DNA from: Siminovitchia terrae
GTDB taxonomy: Bacteria > Bacillota > Bacilli > Bacillales > Bacillaceae_C
Assembly (NCBI RefSeq): GCF_003605405.2
Contig: NZ_QYTW02000004.1
Coordinates: forward strand, 1 to 64,000
Reading direction: 5' to 3'
Length of the DNA stretch: 64,000 nucleotides
The notes below the pieces were generated by a model. That model did no database searches and was not told where the DNA came from. It saw only the letters and a program-made list of their open reading frames with translations. The translations under genes were made by a program, and so were the position numbers. Positions within the stretch are counted from its first letter, which is position 1. Each line of letters opens with the position of its first letter. This document shows, in pieces, positions 18,606 through 28,488 of this stretch.

Positions 18606-18634
18606 TTGACAATCCCAATTAAAATGGTTACAAT
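18606..18634 (+). promoter_or_regulatory. strong sigma-A promoter, probably the original tyrS promoter
   Basis: TTGACA (18606-18611), a 17-base spacer and TACAAT (18629-18634). The predicted start is near 18641. No gene follows on the + strand until tyrS at 19302. Between lie an IS200/IS605-type remnant and the T-box leader, so I infer this is the tyrS promoter, displaced by the insertion. Confidence 0.8.
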
Positions 18635-18654
18635 ACCTTTTATCATTTCCCGAC

Positions 18655-19022
18655 GGAGACTCCCACTTCAAGGAATGTGAAGGGCGTAGCCCATGAGTAA
18701 GCGGGAGATGAATATCGGTTGTCGATAGCCAAAATGTGTTGTATACTGGATGTAGAACGAATTCAAGCGTGGTTGCTTGTTGCATAAATAGAACTTGTCG
18801 GGTGGCTGTCGTTCGCCTATACCTTTCAAAAGTCGTAAAAAGGATAAACCATCAAACCTGTGGCACGAAAACCAAGTGTCAAATAGTAAACAAGACTGCA
18901 ATGTCATACGAAACTCGTATCAACCGTAGGGACTACGGGGGTAGCCTTCTAAATAACTAGCGGTTACGCTGGTGTTCGTAGGAATCCCGCACTTCAAGCG
19001 TTAGCTAAGTGAGGGTGGTTCA
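18655..19022 (+). mobile_element. degenerate IS200/IS605-type (TnpB, omega-RNA-like) remnant
   Basis: The left part has a hairpin-forming stretch starting CTCCCACTTC (from 18661) and closing with GCGGGAGATGAAT. The right end reads GGAATCCCGCACTTC, AAGCGTTAGC, TAAGTGAGGGTGGTTCAA, which resembles the 3-prime end of many TnpB elements, where the omega RNA hairpin precedes the guide. ACCGTAGGGACTACGGGGGT upstream is also a typical stem there. No transposase frame survives. Boundaries are approximate and the family assignment rests on pattern memory, not a database search. Confidence 0.55.
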
Positions 19023-19039
19023 AAATCTTAAATATAAGC

Positions 19040-19275
19040 AAAGAACGGGCTGAGTAGTCGAGCTGTCCCTGTATGTAAGAGAGCCGGTGGTTGGTGCAAA
19101 CCGGTACAAACAGAATTCGGCGAATTACTTCCGGGAGCTTTTGTCGTGAAATATCAGTAGCGGCAAACGGTGTTGAACCGTTATTTTTCAGAGTGGGGAA
19201 AATATATTTTCCCAAGTTGGGTGGTAACGCGATAATCAAATCGTCCCTTCGTTTTTACGAAGGGGCGTTTTTTAT
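19040..19275 (+). promoter_or_regulatory. tyrosyl T-box leader of tyrS
   Basis: Stem I elements include AGAGAGCCGGTGGTTGGTG with the matching ACCGGT, and a likely specifier UAC (Tyr) at 19126-19128 within GAATTACTTCC. A perfect palindrome GGGAAAATATATTTTCCC (19197-19214) precedes the T-box core TGGGTGGTAACGCG (19218-19231). The terminator CGTCCCTTCG (19242-19251) pairs with CGAAGGGGCG (19258-19267), followed by T. Uncharged tRNA-Tyr should stabilise the antiterminator and allow tyrS transcription. Confidence 0.93.
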
Positions 19276-19280
19276 TTTAA

Positions 19281-20564
<1,284 letters not shown>

Positions 20565-20567
20565 GAA

Positions 20568-20600
20568 GAAGCCGGTTTCGTTCGTACGAGGCCGGCTTTA
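20568..20600 (+). terminator. terminator after tyrS
   Basis: AGCCGG (20570-20575) pairs with CCGGCT (20592-20597), and inner bases extend the stem (CG..CG around TTCG). A short T tract follows. Confidence 0.75.
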
Positions 20601-20735
20601 GCATTCTTCTATCGTCTGTAACCTGAACAAAACGAAGAGGCTTTGAGCCGCATAAAGATATACATGATCGTTGCAATTCTACCTTTTGGAGTGTTCGGAT
20701 CACGCTTTGTAAACAGACATTGAATGAACCTCTCA

Positions 20736-21058
20736 TCACAAATGCATGGATGGGTATATAATGCAGCAAACATCCACACCATTGATTCCTATGACCGCCA
20801 AAATCACCGCAGCTAATTCAATCTGGCAGCGATATAGATTGTGATGATAACCGAACCCGGATATTGGAGGATGGTTGCCGCTTTGCTGTGCGTGATCGCG
20901 GAAAAGTATGTATATTGGACGGCAAGCATTCCGGGTAAGCTGAATGCCACAATACTATGGGAATACCATTGATCCTTGAATAGGACAACGCCGAATCGTT
21001 CGAACCCATCTGCGTCCCTCGACTTTTTGTAATATTGTAGAAAATGATAATGCTTCAT
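20736..21058 (-). pseudogene. EamA/DMT-family transporter remnant
   Basis: Reading the minus strand, one frame gives GMLAVQYTYFSAITHSKAAT and then ILQYPGSV, which matches the conserved fifth-helix region of EamA transporters. After a frameshift near 20818 a second frame gives ELAAVILAVIGINGVDVCC and stops at 20736. Both termini are lost. A second, intact EamA gene lies at 37103-37978, but this fragment is not an obvious copy of it. Confidence 0.6.
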
Positions 21059-21097
21059 ATCATATATATGAAGCTAAAACTTTAGAAAACTTTTTTA

Positions 21098-21205
21098 GCA
21101 GAAGCACATCCGACCATTAAAAAATTGGAAGCGGAGGATATTGCGAGGGACGTAGTTTACGTGGTTACGCAACTTGATTACGTGGATGTCATTAAAATGC
21201 TGTAA
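21098..21205 (+). pseudogene. C-terminal fragment of a short-chain dehydrogenase
   Basis: Thirty-five codons in one frame encode KKLEAEDIARDVVYVVTQLD then YVDV and a stop. This is the typical end of SDR oxidoreductases of the LxAEDIAxAVxYAVTQP type. The rest of the gene is absent. The dispersed repeat copy A begins seven bases after the stop. Confidence 0.55.
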
Positions 21206-21211
21206 GGCCGG

Positions 21212-21406
21212 TTTAACTTCATTCGGCAGAAGTCTCCCACTTCTATAAGTGGTGAGATGAATGCCTATGGGCATTCCATTCAGTGGGGGTTCAAAACCCG
21301 GCTGAATAAAGTTAAAGCCTCCGGCGGATGTCTCAGATTTTCAGAGGAAATTTATCGAGCGAAGCTCGATAAAATCTGGGTGCAAATACGCCAAGGCACA
21401 TTTGAT
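21212..21406 (+). repeat. dispersed structured repeat, copy A
   Basis: About 195 bp from TTTAACTTC to TTTGAT, one of seven copies in the window. The first half is closed by TTTAACTTC-ATTC-GGC pairing with GCTGAATAAAGTTAAA; the second half carries an AGATTTT/AAAATCT hairpin with nested ATCGAGC/GCTCGAT. It follows an SDR remnant. No target-site duplication was seen. Confidence 0.95.
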
Positions 21407-21442
21407 AGCAGTTCCTGACCAGCTCATAAAAATTTTTGGGTG

Positions 21443-21483
21443 AAAAACCCTGGAAACGACAACCTATGCAGTTTCCAGGGTTT
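21443..21483. terminator. terminator of the chemotaxis receptor gene
   Basis: AAACCCTGGAAAC (21445-21457) pairs with GTTTCCAGGGTTT (21471-21483), a perfect 13-bp stem. On the minus strand it is followed by a T-rich tract, so it fits as the end of the receptor transcript. Confidence 0.88.
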
Positions 21484-21506
21484 CTATTTCACAGTCAGAA
21501 ACTCGA

Positions 21507-23021
21507 TCATTTTGCCAAGTCATTAATCATTTTTTTGGAATGTTCAATGGCTGCCGTAATTTCTTTAGCCATGGTAGCTTGTTGCCTTGCAGATGCAGAT
21601 ACTTGTCCAGATGCGGCGGAAGACTCCTCCATAATCGCACTGATAGTCTCCAGCATTTCTTGTACTTGGAAGGCATTTGTATTGATTGAGACCAATACAT
21701 TATTGAGAGCTTGGATATTGTTTTCGGTATGTGTAACCTGAGCGACAATGTTATCTAAAGACGCGCCTTCATCTTCAATGACTGAAACCTGTTGTTGGAA
21801 ATTTTTCAGGTTGTTTTCCATTATTGAGATGACGTTGTTTGTTTCTTGCTGTGTTTCTTGAATTAATTGTGTAATTTGGCTCGTTGCCTCGGTTGTTTTT
21901 TCAGCGAGTTTCCTGACTTCGTCTGCAACGACGGAAAAGCCTCGGCCATGTTCGCCTGCTCTTGCAGCTTCAATGGCAGCATTTAAAGCCAATAAATTTG
22001 TTTGATCAGAAATTTCGTTAATCACATCAACAATCTCACCTATTTGATCTGAGTTTTCACCCAATGCCTGAACATTTTTTGTTGTGTCTTCAAGCGCTAA
22101 TATCGTACCCTGTAAGGATCCAATACTTTCATCTATTCTTTCCTTTCCTTCCATTGCGGTAGCGGTGGAAGTTGTTGCCGCTTCAATTGTACTTTCAACT
22201 AGTTGGTTTCCTTCACTTACTTGATCGGTCGTATGATGAATGGAGTCAAGTATCTGGTTTACTTCCACAGATTGTTGCTCCACACCGATGGCAATTTCAC
22301 TGATTGCCTCCGCAATTTGTGTAGCTGAATCAGAAGTTTGCTGTGAAATATTGTCAAACTCCACACTCGTTTTTTCTTGTATGCTTGCAAGTTTTCTTGA
22401 TAAATTCCGTAAGAAACTTTGGCCGGCAAAAGCCGCCAGCACAAAGCCAATGATAAGAATGATCACTGTTCTAATGATGCCAGCATTCATTTTTTTATTT
22501 ATGCCAATCAAATCTTGAGTAAGCACATTGATATTGTTTTCTAAATATAAGTCAATGTTTTCGTTGATATTATCCGAATACTTGTCGAACTCTCCCATAT
22601 ACTCATTACCTTTTTCCGTACCGGACTCAATATAATCATTAGCCATTTTAATGCCAACTTGATAATAATCTTCAAAAGAAGTTAAGAAACTATCAAGTTC
22701 TTCTTTTTCTTTATCAGTTCCGATTTCTTTTAAGTGATTCACAGTGTTCCGAAAATCAGCCGCATGCGCTTCAGCTAATTCAAAACCATCGTCAAGCCCT
22801 TCAGCGGCTCTTGTCACACTAATATCTGTCAACCATTGCTGTACTTGTACAACATCCAACTTTAATTTTTCTGCATTCAAAGCTTTATCTAGTGATTGAT
22901 CTTGAATTTTTTGTAATGTTTTACTAGAATCATAAAGCTGAATAATTGAATAAATTTCAATCCCGCCTAAAGTAGTAAAAATAAGTAACAAAGTTAATAA
23001 CAATTGCTTTTTGATAGTCAT
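21507..23021 (-). CDS. methyl-accepting chemotaxis protein without an obvious HAMP domain
   Basis: A 504-residue membrane chemoreceptor. TM1 is at about residues 6-26, TM2 at about 181-202, and the helical extracellular region between them (about 30-178) resembles a four-helix-bundle sensor. The cytoplasmic signalling hairpin tip is intact: [20 protein letters not shown], followed by [20 protein letters not shown] (about 330-375). TM2 runs directly into the coiled coil, with no clear HAMP motif (no conserved P near the membrane). AGGAGG sits before the ATG. It is expected to signal through CheW-CheA. Its ligand is unknown, and no che genes are nearby. Confidence 0.9.
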   Translation of the reverse strand: MTIKKQLLLTLLLIFTTLGGIEIYSIIQLYDSSKTLQKIQDQSLDKALNAEKLKLDVVQVQQWLTDISVTRAAEGLDDGFELAEAHAADFRNTVNHLKEIGTDKEKEELDSFLTSFEDYYQVGIKMANDYIESGTEKGNEYMGEFDKYSDNINENIDLYLENNINVLTQDLIGINKKMNAGIIRTVIILIIGFVLAAFAGQSFLRNLSRKLASIQEKTSVEFDNISQQTSDSATQIAEAISEIAIGVEQQSVEVNQILDSIHHTTDQVSEGNQLVESTIEAATTSTATAMEGKERIDESIGSLQGTILALEDTTKNVQALGENSDQIGEIVDVINEISDQTNLLALNAAIEAARAGEHGRGFSVVADEVRKLAEKTTEATSQITQLIQETQQETNNVISIMENNLKNFQQQVSVIEDEGASLDNIVAQVTHTENNIQALNNVLVSINTNAFQVQEMLETISAIMEESSAASGQVSASARQQATMAKEITAAIEHSKKMINDLAK

Positions 23022-23456
23022 TTTTTCCTCCTGATCACGATTTCTCAGTCAATAACAATATCGAACTGATTGTACATTTATGTAACGAAAAAGTGGAAAA
23101 TTTATATACTAATAATATCATCTTGTATTACTGTTAATTTATCATTTTGTGACTAAATAACTAGTTTTTTCATAACTTGGTAAAATAATTGTTTTTATAG
23201 ATAAATGTTGATAACAACGCGTTTTTTTTAATTAAAGCTTTAATAATCGGGTAGAAACAATGGGTATTTATTCTTAGTGACCATCCTCCTTAGAGGAAAA
23301 TATTAACCCAAATAGGAGACTTTCACAGAAAATCAGCTTTCACCGACTTTCTGGACAGTCTCTCTCAGCTTGAGGCTACAGGCGGCCTTTTATGGCCAAA
23401 CGGGAGAATTCCTGTTTGAGCCATTTCACTTATTGAGGAAATCGGATTTTTTTAAC
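23022..23456. other. non-coding gap between chemoreceptor and mccA
   Basis: About 435 bases with no credible gene. AT-rich up to 23270, then a GC-richer patch with short inverted repeats (CAAACGGGA near 23398-23406 pairing with TTCCTGTTTG). I see no riboswitch consensus. The patch may hold the promoter of the receptor gene and regulatory sites for the sulfur genes. Confidence 0.4.
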
Positions 23457-23485
23457 TTGCTTTTTATAAAAAAATAAAATATATT
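23457..23485 (+). promoter_or_regulatory. putative sigma-A promoter of mccA-mccB
   Basis: TTGCTT (23457-23462), 17 bases, TATATT (23480-23485), about 100 bases before the mccA start. The long leader is AT-rich. In B. subtilis the homologous genes are repressed by CymR; I could not identify a confident CymR box. Confidence 0.5.
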
Positions 23486-23586
23486 TAATGTATAAAACCA
23501 AGTAAGTTTATAGGAAAAATTAACTTTGTAAAGCTGCCAAAACAAAAAGCAGGTGAAAAATATACAAGGACTGGAAGGAAGATAAA

Positions 23587-24513
23587 ATGATCGATAAGCG
23601 AAACTTGAAGAGCCTTGTAGGAAATACCCCGTTATTTCAACTGAGATCGTATCAGTTCAACAACAATGTAAAGATTTTCGCTAAGCTAGAATCTTTTAAT
23701 CCAGGCGGCAGTGTAAAGGATCGGCTTGGATTCCATCTTGTAGAAGAGGCTTTAAACAAGGGATTGATTCAAAAAGGGGATACAATCGTTGAGCCAACCG
23801 CCGGAAATACTGCCATTGGTTTGGCATTAGCAGCGATCCATTATGGTTTAAAAACGATTTTTGTTGTGCCTGAAAAGTTCAGTAAAGAAAAGCAAACCCT
23901 CATGAAAGCTCTCGGGGCTGAAGTTGTCCACACTCCAACTGAATTGGGGATGAAAGGAGCAATTGAAAAAGCCAAACAAATAGCTGAAACACGTGAAAGG
24001 GTGTATTATCCCAATCAATTTGCAAATGAATGGAATCCCGAAGCGTATTATCAAGGGCTTGGACCTGAAATTTATAAAGAATTGGCGGGGAATATTGATA
24101 TATTTATTGCTGGGGCCGGGACAGGAGGTACTTTTACCGGTGTAGCCAAATATTTAAAGGAACAAAATCCTTTGATCAAAACGGTTGTCGTTGAACCGGA
24201 GGGCTCTATTATTAATGGTGGAAAGTCGGGTTCGCATGAAACAGAGGGAATTGGGATGGAGTTTTTCCCGTCGTTTTTTGACCATTCATTATATGATGAT
24301 GTTTATACAATTTCGGATCAAAAGGCATTTACGAGGGTGAGGGAAATAGCACTTCGTGAAGGACTACTAGTTGGCAGTTCATCAGGAGCTGTTCTTGAGG
24401 CCTGTTTGTTGGAAGCTGAAAAAGCCACCACTCCAAAGAACATCGTAACGGTTTTTCCGGATAGCAGTGAACGGTATTTAAGCAAAAATATTTATGGAGG
24501 GATAGAGAAATGA
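23587..24513 (+). CDS. mccA: O-acetylserine-dependent cystathionine beta-synthase / cysteine synthase family
   Basis: A 308-residue PLP enzyme of the CysK/CBS fold. The PLP lysine lies in PGGSVKDRLG (about residue 44), the phosphate-binding loop is GAGTGGTFTG, and the start MIDKRNLKSLVGNTPLFQL is typical. Its partner is an MccB-like cystathionine gamma-lyase, overlapping by four bases (ATGA), so the pair should convert methionine-derived homocysteine to cysteine by reverse transsulfuration. In B. subtilis, mccA and mccB also sit together, with yrrT and mtnN, which are absent here. GAAGGA precedes the ATG. A plain cysteine synthase cannot be excluded. Confidence 0.88.
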   Translation: MIDKRNLKSLVGNTPLFQLRSYQFNNNVKIFAKLESFNPGGSVKDRLGFHLVEEALNKGLIQKGDTIVEPTAGNTAIGLALAAIHYGLKTIFVVPEKFSKEKQTLMKALGAEVVHTPTELGMKGAIEKAKQIAETRERVYYPNQFANEWNPEAYYQGLGPEIYKELAGNIDIFIAGAGTGGTFTGVAKYLKEQNPLIKTVVVEPEGSIINGGKSGSHETEGIGMEFFPSFFDHSLYDDVYTISDQKAFTRVREIALREGLLVGSSSGAVLEACLLEAEKATTPKNIVTVFPDSSERYLSKNIYGGIEK

Positions 24514-25661
24514 GAAAGAAAACGAAATTAATTCATGGCGGTAAAACAGTGGATCAATCAACTGGTGCTGTTTCATTGCCTATTTTTCAAGCAACTACCT
24601 TTAAACAGGATGGTGTCGGAAACTTTACCTATGAGTATGGACGAACTGGAAATCCAACCCGGGAAGGAGTAGAAACATTCATCGCGGATCTAGAAGAGGG
24701 GAAAAGAGGATTCGCTTTTGCTTCGGGTATGGCGGCAATCACTGCGGTTACGCAGTTATTTTCTGCGGGTGACCATATTATTGTCACTGATGACGTATAC
24801 GGAGGAACCTTTCGATTAATGAGCAAAATTGTATGCCGTTTTGGAATCGAAGCATCGTTCGTTGATACGACAAATCAGGATAAAATTCAAGCTGCCATCC
24901 GCCCGGAGACCAAAGCAGTCTTTATCGAAACACCAACAAATCCTTTGCTGAAAGTAACGGATATTGAAGCCATTGCTGCTTTGGTAAATAAAAATGGACT
25001 CACATTGGTTGTTGATAATACATTCAGCACTCCTTATTGGCAAAGGCCGCTAACATTGGGTGCAGATATAGTGGTGCATAGCGCGACAAAATATTTGGGC
25101 GGGCATAGTGATGTTGTTTCGGGATTAGTGGTTACAAATAACGACGAGTTGGCCGAAAAGCTCCATTTCATTCAAAACGGTGCCGGAGCTGTTTTAAGCC
25201 CCCATGACAGTTGGCTGCTGATCCGTGGAATGAAGACGTTGGGTGTGCGTATGGAAGAGATTGAACAGAATGCCAATAGCGTTGCTCAGTTTTTAAGAAA
25301 CCATCCGGATGTTCATAAAGTGTATTATCCGGGCTTTTCCGATCACCCTGGTCACCACATTCATAAACAGCAGTCCGAAGGATTCGGGGGAATGATTTCA
25401 TTTGCTGTAAGCACAGAAGAGCAGGCTTTGGAGATTTTAAAAAATGTGAAATATTTTACGCTAGCTGAAAGCCTTGGTGCGGTTGAAAGTTTAATCTCCC
25501 TTCCAGCCAAAATGACACATGCATCCATTCCGCGTGAACGCCGTTTGAAAATCGGCATTGAAGATGGGCTCATCCGTTTGTCAATCGGTCTTGAAGACAG
25601 CGAAGATTTAATAGAAGATTTAGCAGCGGCTTTTGAAAAAAGCAAACAATTGAGTCATTGA
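24510..25661 (+). CDS. mccB: cystathionine gamma-lyase / PLP transsulfuration enzyme
   Basis: A 383-residue Cys/Met-metabolism PLP enzyme. Marks are the Y-R region YEYGRTGNPTREGVE (about 45-60), SGMAAI, the PLP lysine in HSATKYLGGHSD (about residue 196), and the C-terminal SLGAVESLISLPAKMTHAS and IRLSIGLED. It should cleave cystathionine to cysteine, 2-oxobutyrate and ammonia. The start overlaps the mccA stop by ATGA, indicating coupling. Family members differ in specificity (gamma-lyase, beta-lyase, gamma-synthase); the mccA partner supports the lyase call. Confidence 0.88.
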   Translation: MRKKTKLIHGGKTVDQSTGAVSLPIFQATTFKQDGVGNFTYEYGRTGNPTREGVETFIADLEEGKRGFAFASGMAAITAVTQLFSAGDHIIVTDDVYGGTFRLMSKIVCRFGIEASFVDTTNQDKIQAAIRPETKAVFIETPTNPLLKVTDIEAIAALVNKNGLTLVVDNTFSTPYWQRPLTLGADIVVHSATKYLGGHSDVVSGLVVTNNDELAEKLHFIQNGAGAVLSPHDSWLLIRGMKTLGVRMEEIEQNANSVAQFLRNHPDVHKVYYPGFSDHPGHHIHKQQSEGFGGMISFAVSTEEQALEILKNVKYFTLAESLGAVESLISLPAKMTHASIPRERRLKIGIEDGLIRLSIGLEDSEDLIEDLAAAFEKSKQLSH

Positions 25662-25677
25662 TGTTAAGTCTAAAAAG

Positions 25678-25706
25678 TTGACAAAAAATATTATTTGTGC
25701 TATAAT
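25678..25706 (+). promoter_or_regulatory. consensus sigma-A promoter
   Basis: Perfect TTGACA (25678-25683), 17-base spacer and perfect TATAAT (25701-25706). It is the closest to consensus of any in the window. It is followed within about 60 bases by an intrinsic terminator, with no gene between. Confidence 0.88.
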
Positions 25707-25712
25707 TTACAT

Positions 25713-25768
25713 TTAAAAATTTAGAGTTTATAATGGGATTCTCCTGGCCAGGGGAATCCCATTTTTTA
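25713..25768 (+). ncRNA. predicted short terminated transcript of about 55 nt
   Basis: From the expected start near 25713, the RNA would have an unstructured A/U-rich 20-nt lead, then a near-perfect hairpin: ATGGGATTC (25733-25741) with GAATCCCAT (25754-25762) and an inner CCTGGCCAGG palindrome, ending in T6. It could be a small RNA, a decoy, or simply a promoter placed before the mccB terminator. No coding sequence or known RNA family was recognised. Confidence 0.5.
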
Positions 25769-25785
25769 TAAGTGAAGATAGTTTG

Positions 25786-25906
25786 GTCTAGCTCCAGGCG
25801 CCATCGGCGCAAGGATTAAGTCAATCGCTTTTGAAGGCAAACTACGCTTTTTCAGCGCTTGTCTTATGCTTTTCGACTAAGGCCGCGTGCCTTGCACTTT
25901 TCTTAT
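25786..25906 (+). repeat. Bacillus REP-like element (GTCTAGCT...CTTTTCTTAT)
   Basis: Starts GTCTAGCTCCAGGCGCCATC, contains GGCGCAAGGATTAAG, and ends CCTTGCACTTTTCTTAT. Related blocks occur at 42326-42870, 47735-48050, 49828-50500 and 51910-52252. It ends about ten bases before the ribosome-binding site of the methyltransferase gene. Confidence 0.75.
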
Positions 25907-25920
25907 CAAGGGGGAATTTC

Positions 25921-26835
25921 ATGAATGAAAGCAAACCCAGTATAACTTCATTTATATCGGCATTTGGTAGAGCCTACCATAGTCAATTTGATACGCCTAA
26001 AATTTTTGATGACTTTATCGCCAAGGATTTAATCTCCCAAAAGGAATTTAGGGATATAAAAGAGAATATGGTTCAAGGTATACAGTTCTTTAACAAAGAT
26101 GTTGCGGAAAAATTCAAAGGTAATCCGGAAGAAATTTTAAAGTGGGTTACACAGGTTCAGTTATCCCCAACGCCATTGGCACGAGCTGCGTATTGCGAAA
26201 AAGTGCTCCAAAATGAAATCAGGTTGGGAGTAGAGCAATATGTCGTACTTGGAGCCGGGCTAGACACATTTTGCTTTCGACATCCTGAATTTGAAAACAG
26301 TCTGGAAATATTTGAAATTGATCACACTGCTACACAACAATTTAAAAAGGCTAGATTGAACGAAATCAATTTTAATTTACCTAAAAACCTTCATTTTGTA
26401 TCGATGGACTTCACCAAATCGTTTTCTTCTCAGGATTTATTCAATGAAGGTTTTGCTAACAAAAAGACATTCTTTAGCCTTTTAGGTGTTTCCTATTATT
26501 TAACAAAAGAGGAGCTTTCGAGCTTGATTGATCATTTATTTTCTATAGTTCCTGAAGGGAGCTCCATTGTCTTTGATTATGCGGATGGAAGATTGTTTGA
26601 GGAGAAAGGGATCTCAAACAGAGTGGCAAACATGGTCAAAATGGCGGCGGCAGGCGGGGAGCCTATGAAATCGTGTTACTCATATGCGGAGATTGAACAT
26701 TTATTGGAGAAATCTGGTTTGTTGATATACGAGCACCTATCTCCCACTCAAATCAATAACGTTTATTTTGACAATCGAAATGATTATCTTTCGGCCTTCG
26801 AAACGATTCATTACCTCCATGCCGTAAAAAAGTAA
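25921..26835 (+). CDS. class I SAM-dependent methyltransferase (LCMT/PPM1-like)
   Basis: A 304-residue predicted methyltransferase of the leucine-carboxyl-methyltransferase-like family. The SAM-binding glycine motif is VLGAGLDTFCFRHPE (about residues 108-122), followed by an acidic residue at a strand end (EIDH) and a later FDYADG. Bacterial members often modify secondary metabolites; the substrate is unknown. AAGGGGG nine bases before ATG 25921 fixes the start. An open frame reaches 25831 but runs through the REP-like element. Confidence 0.85.
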   Translation: MNESKPSITSFISAFGRAYHSQFDTPKIFDDFIAKDLISQKEFRDIKENMVQGIQFFNKDVAEKFKGNPEEILKWVTQVQLSPTPLARAAYCEKVLQNEIRLGVEQYVVLGAGLDTFCFRHPEFENSLEIFEIDHTATQQFKKARLNEINFNLPKNLHFVSMDFTKSFSSQDLFNEGFANKKTFFSLLGVSYYLTKEELSSLIDHLFSIVPEGSSIVFDYADGRLFEEKGISNRVANMVKMAAAGGEPMKSCYSYAEIEHLLEKSGLLIYEHLSPTQINNVYFDNRNDYLSAFETIHYLHAVKK

Positions 26836-26929
26836 TCTAACTGTCTGGAAACAAAGGCCGTGGAGTTTTTCCATGGCCTTGTTCCCATGATTTATAATAG
26901 TCATCACGCATTAGGGGAGAAGGTCCGAT

Positions 26930-27283
26930 ATGGATGGACTGATGGCAGCAAAACAAAGGGAAGGAGATAGAAAGGAAAATATGAAGCAAATCTATTCTTG
27001 GAGCTGTTACTTGTTTTTGATAATCAGCGTACTTCTTTCCATTTCTATTTTTAGCTTTTTTGTTTTGGTGGGTACTTCCGAAATGATTATTGACACAATG
27101 ATTAAATCTAGTTATTTACTTGTTCCTGCTTCCATCATTATGGCTGTTGTATCGTTAACTAAAAAAGAGCGAACAGAAATCTCTAAAATTTCTTTACTAC
27201 TGACAATTGTTAACCTGATCGTTGTTAGAGCTTTTTTGTGTTTTGGTGCTAATTTTGCACCAAAAAATAATGGTAAAATTTAG
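26930..27283 (+). CDS. small membrane protein of unknown function
   Basis: 117 residues, or 100 if translation begins at the second ATG (26981). Both starts have plausible ribosome-binding sites (GGAGAAGG before 26930; AAAGG before 26981). Three hydrophobic segments lie at about residues 24-48, 57-75 and 86-105, linked by a basic KKERTEISK loop. I do not recognise the family. A strong terminator follows at 27327, and the weak hairpin AAGGCCGTGGA/TCCATGGCCTT at 26852-26879 lies before it. Confidence 0.65.
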   Translation: MDGLMAAKQREGDRKENMKQIYSWSCYLFLIISVLLSISIFSFFVLVGTSEMIIDTMIKSSYLLVPASIIMAVVSLTKKERTEISKISLLLTIVNLIVVRAFLCFGANFAPKNNGKI

Positions 27284-27326
27284 GACTGTCTTGCTCGACT
27301 CTCTGCCAAAAAGCCTGCAACTACAT

Positions 27327-27363
27327 GAAAAGCGTCCAATCCTATTAGGATTAGGCGCTTTTC
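27327..27363. terminator. bidirectional terminator
   Basis: GAAAAGCGTCCAATCCT (27327-27343) pairs with 27347-27363 with few mismatches around an ATT loop. A and T flanks allow use by the small membrane gene and by the converging diguanylate cyclase gene. Confidence 0.85.
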
Positions 27364-27420
27364 TGTTGTTTAAGGAAAGATATTTACTTTGAGCTGGCTA
27401 CACCTTGTTATACTTGCGGC

Positions 27421-28488
27421 TCACTCAAATGAAACTACCAGCTGATCCCGGTTCTCATTCTTAGCTGAATATAAGTGATTGTCTGCCTGATGGATCACGT
27501 CATACAATCGGGAACCATTTTCAAATTTAGCTAATCCTATTGATACTGTAACGTGGAGGGCGATACCATTGTTTGCATGAAAAGGAGTAGTGCGTATTTC
27601 ATTTTGGATATGTTCAAGTATTCTCACAGCTTGCTTATCATAAATAGTTTTTAAATAAAAGATAAATTCCTCGCCGCCATATCTTGCTACCTTTAGATTG
27701 TCACTTTCATACTTATTAAATATAGATGAAATTTCCCTCAAAACACTATCGCCGGTTAAATGTCCATGCGTATCGTTCAATTGTTTAAAATGGTCAATAT
27801 CCAAAAGGGCAATATAGTGATTTGTATGATTTTCTTTCACTTTCACCTCAACTATTTCTATAAATTTATTTCGGTTTAACAGGTTTGTGAGCGGGTCGTG
27901 AGAAGCCAGAAATTCCAAACTTTGCTTTAATCGTTCATTTTTATAAGCGACCAAAATGAAAATACAATAGATGAAAGCTACGGAAAGAAAGGATACGTAG
28001 CGTAATAAAAAACTATTTTTAAATATCTCCATTCCATTCGGAATAAATAATATGATAGGGAGATCCGAAATTAACCAACATACTGTAATGATAAAGAACA
28101 ATTTTAAATTAATGCTAACCGGTATTTTCCGTTCATAAAATAACAAAGTAAAAATGGTTGGAAGGACAATACCGAAAATAACAAAGGGAAGTGCTCCATC
28201 GCCTCCCATGAAGAGACGCCAGATCGAAGCGATGAAAAGAACGGGGAGCGCAATCTTCCAGCCTCTAAATAGGGCCAAAAATATAAGAGGGATCGAGCTT
28301 AAGCTTAGCCGATAGTCTCCAAATGAGATAGGCAAGTAAAGCATTGTAATAATAACTGTCGAAAAAAGCGCAACAATGCAAAAATATAGTAAATGTTTAG
28401 AAAAACGCTCTTTATAACTTATTAATGTACTCATTAGCAAATGACCTAATAAAATAATTGCCAGATTGGATAAAATCGATTGAAACAT
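27421..28488 (-). CDS. membrane diguanylate cyclase (5TM receptor plus GGDEF)
   Basis: A 355-residue protein. The N-terminal half (about 1-185) has six or so hydrophobic segments and resembles the 5TMR-LYT sensor module (FGDYRLSLSSIPLIFLALFRG). The C-terminal half is a GGDEF domain with DIDHFKQLNDTHGH and the active-site loop GGEEF, so it should make cyclic di-GMP. The inhibitory RxxD site expected nine residues before GGEEF is replaced by SDNL, so product inhibition may be lost. AAGGAG precedes the ATG. It stands alone on the minus strand. Confidence 0.9.
   Translation of the reverse strand: MFQSILSNLAIILLGHLLMSTLISYKERFSKHLLYFCIVALFSTVIITMLYLPISFGDYRLSLSSIPLIFLALFRGWKIALPVLFIASIWRLFMGGDGALPFVIFGIVLPTIFTLLFYERKIPVSINLKLFFIITVCWLISDLPIILFIPNGMEIFKNSFLLRYVSFLSVAFIYCIFILVAYKNERLKQSLEFLASHDPLTNLLNRNKFIEIVEVKVKENHTNHYIALLDIDHFKQLNDTHGHLTGDSVLREISSIFNKYESDNLKVARYGGEEFIFYLKTIYDKQAVRILEHIQNEIRTTPFHANNGIALHVTVSIGLAKFENGSRLYDVIHQADNHLYSAKNENRDQLVVSFE

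Noticed and set aside
18736-18960. 74-codon frame in the IS200/IS605-like remnant
   Set aside because: No ribosome-binding site or recognisable TnpB/TnpA motif; the sequence matches the RNA-like 3-prime part of such elements rather than coding DNA.
21300-21410. Apparently conserved frame RLNKVKASGGCHRF...IRQGAFD in the dispersed repeats
   Set aside because: Open in copies A, D, E and G, but copies B, C and F have in-frame stops, there is no consistent start or ribosome-binding site, and the base changes respect hairpin pairing rather than codons.
23270-23456. SAM riboswitch (S-box) before mccA-mccB
   Set aside because: The gap has short inverted repeats but none of the conserved S-box blocks and no terminator next to the start; CymR-type control is more likely for these genes.
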